The notes under the pieces: model-generated
The model's database searches: none
What the model was told of the DNA's origin: nothing
What the model saw: only the letters and a program-made list of their open reading frames with translations
NCBI GenBank assembly: GCA_041651995.1
Contig: JBAZID010000001.1
Location: 62,001 to 126,000 of the forward strand
Length of the DNA: 64,000 bases
Direction: 5' to 3'
DNA from: Sulfuricella sp.
GTDB taxonomy: Bacteria; Pseudomonadota; Gammaproteobacteria; Burkholderiales; Sulfuricellaceae
Shown here: positions 63,494 through 64,000 of the stretch, in pieces
Numbering within the stretch: position 1 is the first letter of the stretch
How the letters are laid out: the number at the start of each line of letters is the position of its first letter
Translations under genes and position numbers: made by a program

Positions 63494-64000
63494 TCAGTCC
63501 AGCACCACTGCGCCGATCACGTGAGCACCGGTCATGATGATTTTTTCCTTAAGCTCAGCCAACGGAGCAACTCGGCTCACATTAAGACGGGTTGCAATCA
63601 ACATTCCTCCCGCCTTCGCGACGACAGTCTGAAAATCGGATGTGTGCTGTGCAGGTGTCGTGTCTATCAGGATTACGTCATAGCTGCTTTCAAGACCCGC
63701 CAGCAGTGCGCCGAATGCCGGGCGCACGAGCAACTCGGCAGGGTTGGGAGGGGGCGACCCTGAGGTGAGTACGGACAGCGTCGGGAACGGCTTGATCGGG
63801 ATCGCGAGCGATGCTGTTGCACGCCCGGCCAGGATGTCGGAAAGCCCCATGCTATTTCCAAGATTGAAAATATGATGTTGTCGTGGCTGCCGCAAGTCGG
63901 CGTCGATCAGCAGGGTTTTTCTGCCCAACTGGGCAAACAGCACGGCCAGATTGGCCGCCAGATAACTCGCTCCTTCACCTTCTCTTGCACAGCCAATTGC
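63494..64000 (-). CDS. epsG: EpsG-type chain-length determinant kinase, 5' end cut by window edge
   Basis: The visible 168 residues are the C-terminal kinase part of an EpsG-like BY-kinase. The nucleotide loop reads AREGEGASYLAANLA, the Walker A' motif is TLLIDADLRQPRQH, and YDVILIDTTP is the Walker B. The usual Lys of GKS/T is missing and Ala replaces it. The protein ends at AVVLD without a Tyr-rich tail. It probably regulates chain length with a membrane partner encoded outside the window. Confidence 0.87.
   Translation of the reverse strand, partial: AIGCAREGEGASYLAANLAVLFAQLGRKTLLIDADLRQPRQHHIFNLGNSMGLSDILAGRATASLAIPIKPFPTLSVLTSGSPPPNPAELLVRPAFGALLAGLESSYDVILIDTTPAQHTSDFQTVVAKAGGMLIATRLNVSRVAPLAELKEKIIMTGAHVIGAVVLD

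Noticed and set aside
1..64000. tRNA, rRNA, CRISPR arrays and complete insertion sequences
   Set aside because: None could be seen on reading; no transposase, integrase or Cas protein is encoded among the frames examined.

Overview
The window reads as a chromosomal stretch of a betaproteobacterium, probably Nitrosomonadales-like. It is fairly GC-rich by eye. It carries exosortase B (XrtB/EpsH) with EpsI, EpsG and the LuxR-type regulator EpsA, two PEP-CTERM proteins, a two-partner secretion (TPS) exoprotein and many intergenic palindromes of the 'TGTAGGTTGGGTTAG' type. Species cannot be fixed from the sequence alone. Every gene I accept lies on the minus strand, so gene order reads from high to low coordinates. 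All family assignments are from memory of motifs and gene order, not from a search.

Region A (about 64.0-31.8 kb, read first) is a large exopolysaccharide locus. It starts with a cut-off EpsG-type chain-length kinase, then XrtB exosortase, EpsI, and GDP-fucose synthesis (Gmd, Fcl). An FkbM methyltransferase and a run of glycosyltransferases follow, with a Wzx flippase, an O-antigen-ligase/Wzy-like protein and a Tat-exported glycoside hydrolase. Next come a UbiA-HAD fusion, a small multidrug-resistance (SMR) type protein, more transferases, and nucleotide-sugar enzymes (Ugd, an SDR epimerase, GalE). The locus ends with a PEP-CTERM protein, the initiating undecaprenyl-phosphate sugar phosphotransferase and ManC. 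Together they make a heteropolysaccharide, probably fucose- and uronate-containing, by a Wzx/Wzy route. Simple repeats and inserted palindromes sit inside several of these genes. One membrane glycosyltransferase is frameshifted at a run of eight G.

Region B (31.8-22.1 kb) is a secretion and sorting region. It holds a trypsin-like protease with a sorting-like tail, a parvulin-type isomerase, and a compact XrtH module. That module is a subtilisin-like protease ending in IPTLPEWG, the exosortase XrtH, and a membrane protein presumed to be XrtH-associated, all overlapping. It is followed by an ankyrin protein, EpsA, a DsbC-like oxidoreductase and a pseudopilin-like protein.

Region C (21.4-0.8 kb) holds a second PEP-CTERM protein with a candidate GEMM-like leader and a PstS-like exported protein with a clear terminator. 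Then come a TPS pair (TpsB plus a TpsA of about 3,590 residues) and a private energy module: a DUF2341-LamG-ExbB fusion, ExbD, TonB, a porin and a periplasmic coiled-coil protein. A truncated unknown gene lies at the left edge. I saw no rRNA, tRNA, CRISPR array or intact insertion sequence.
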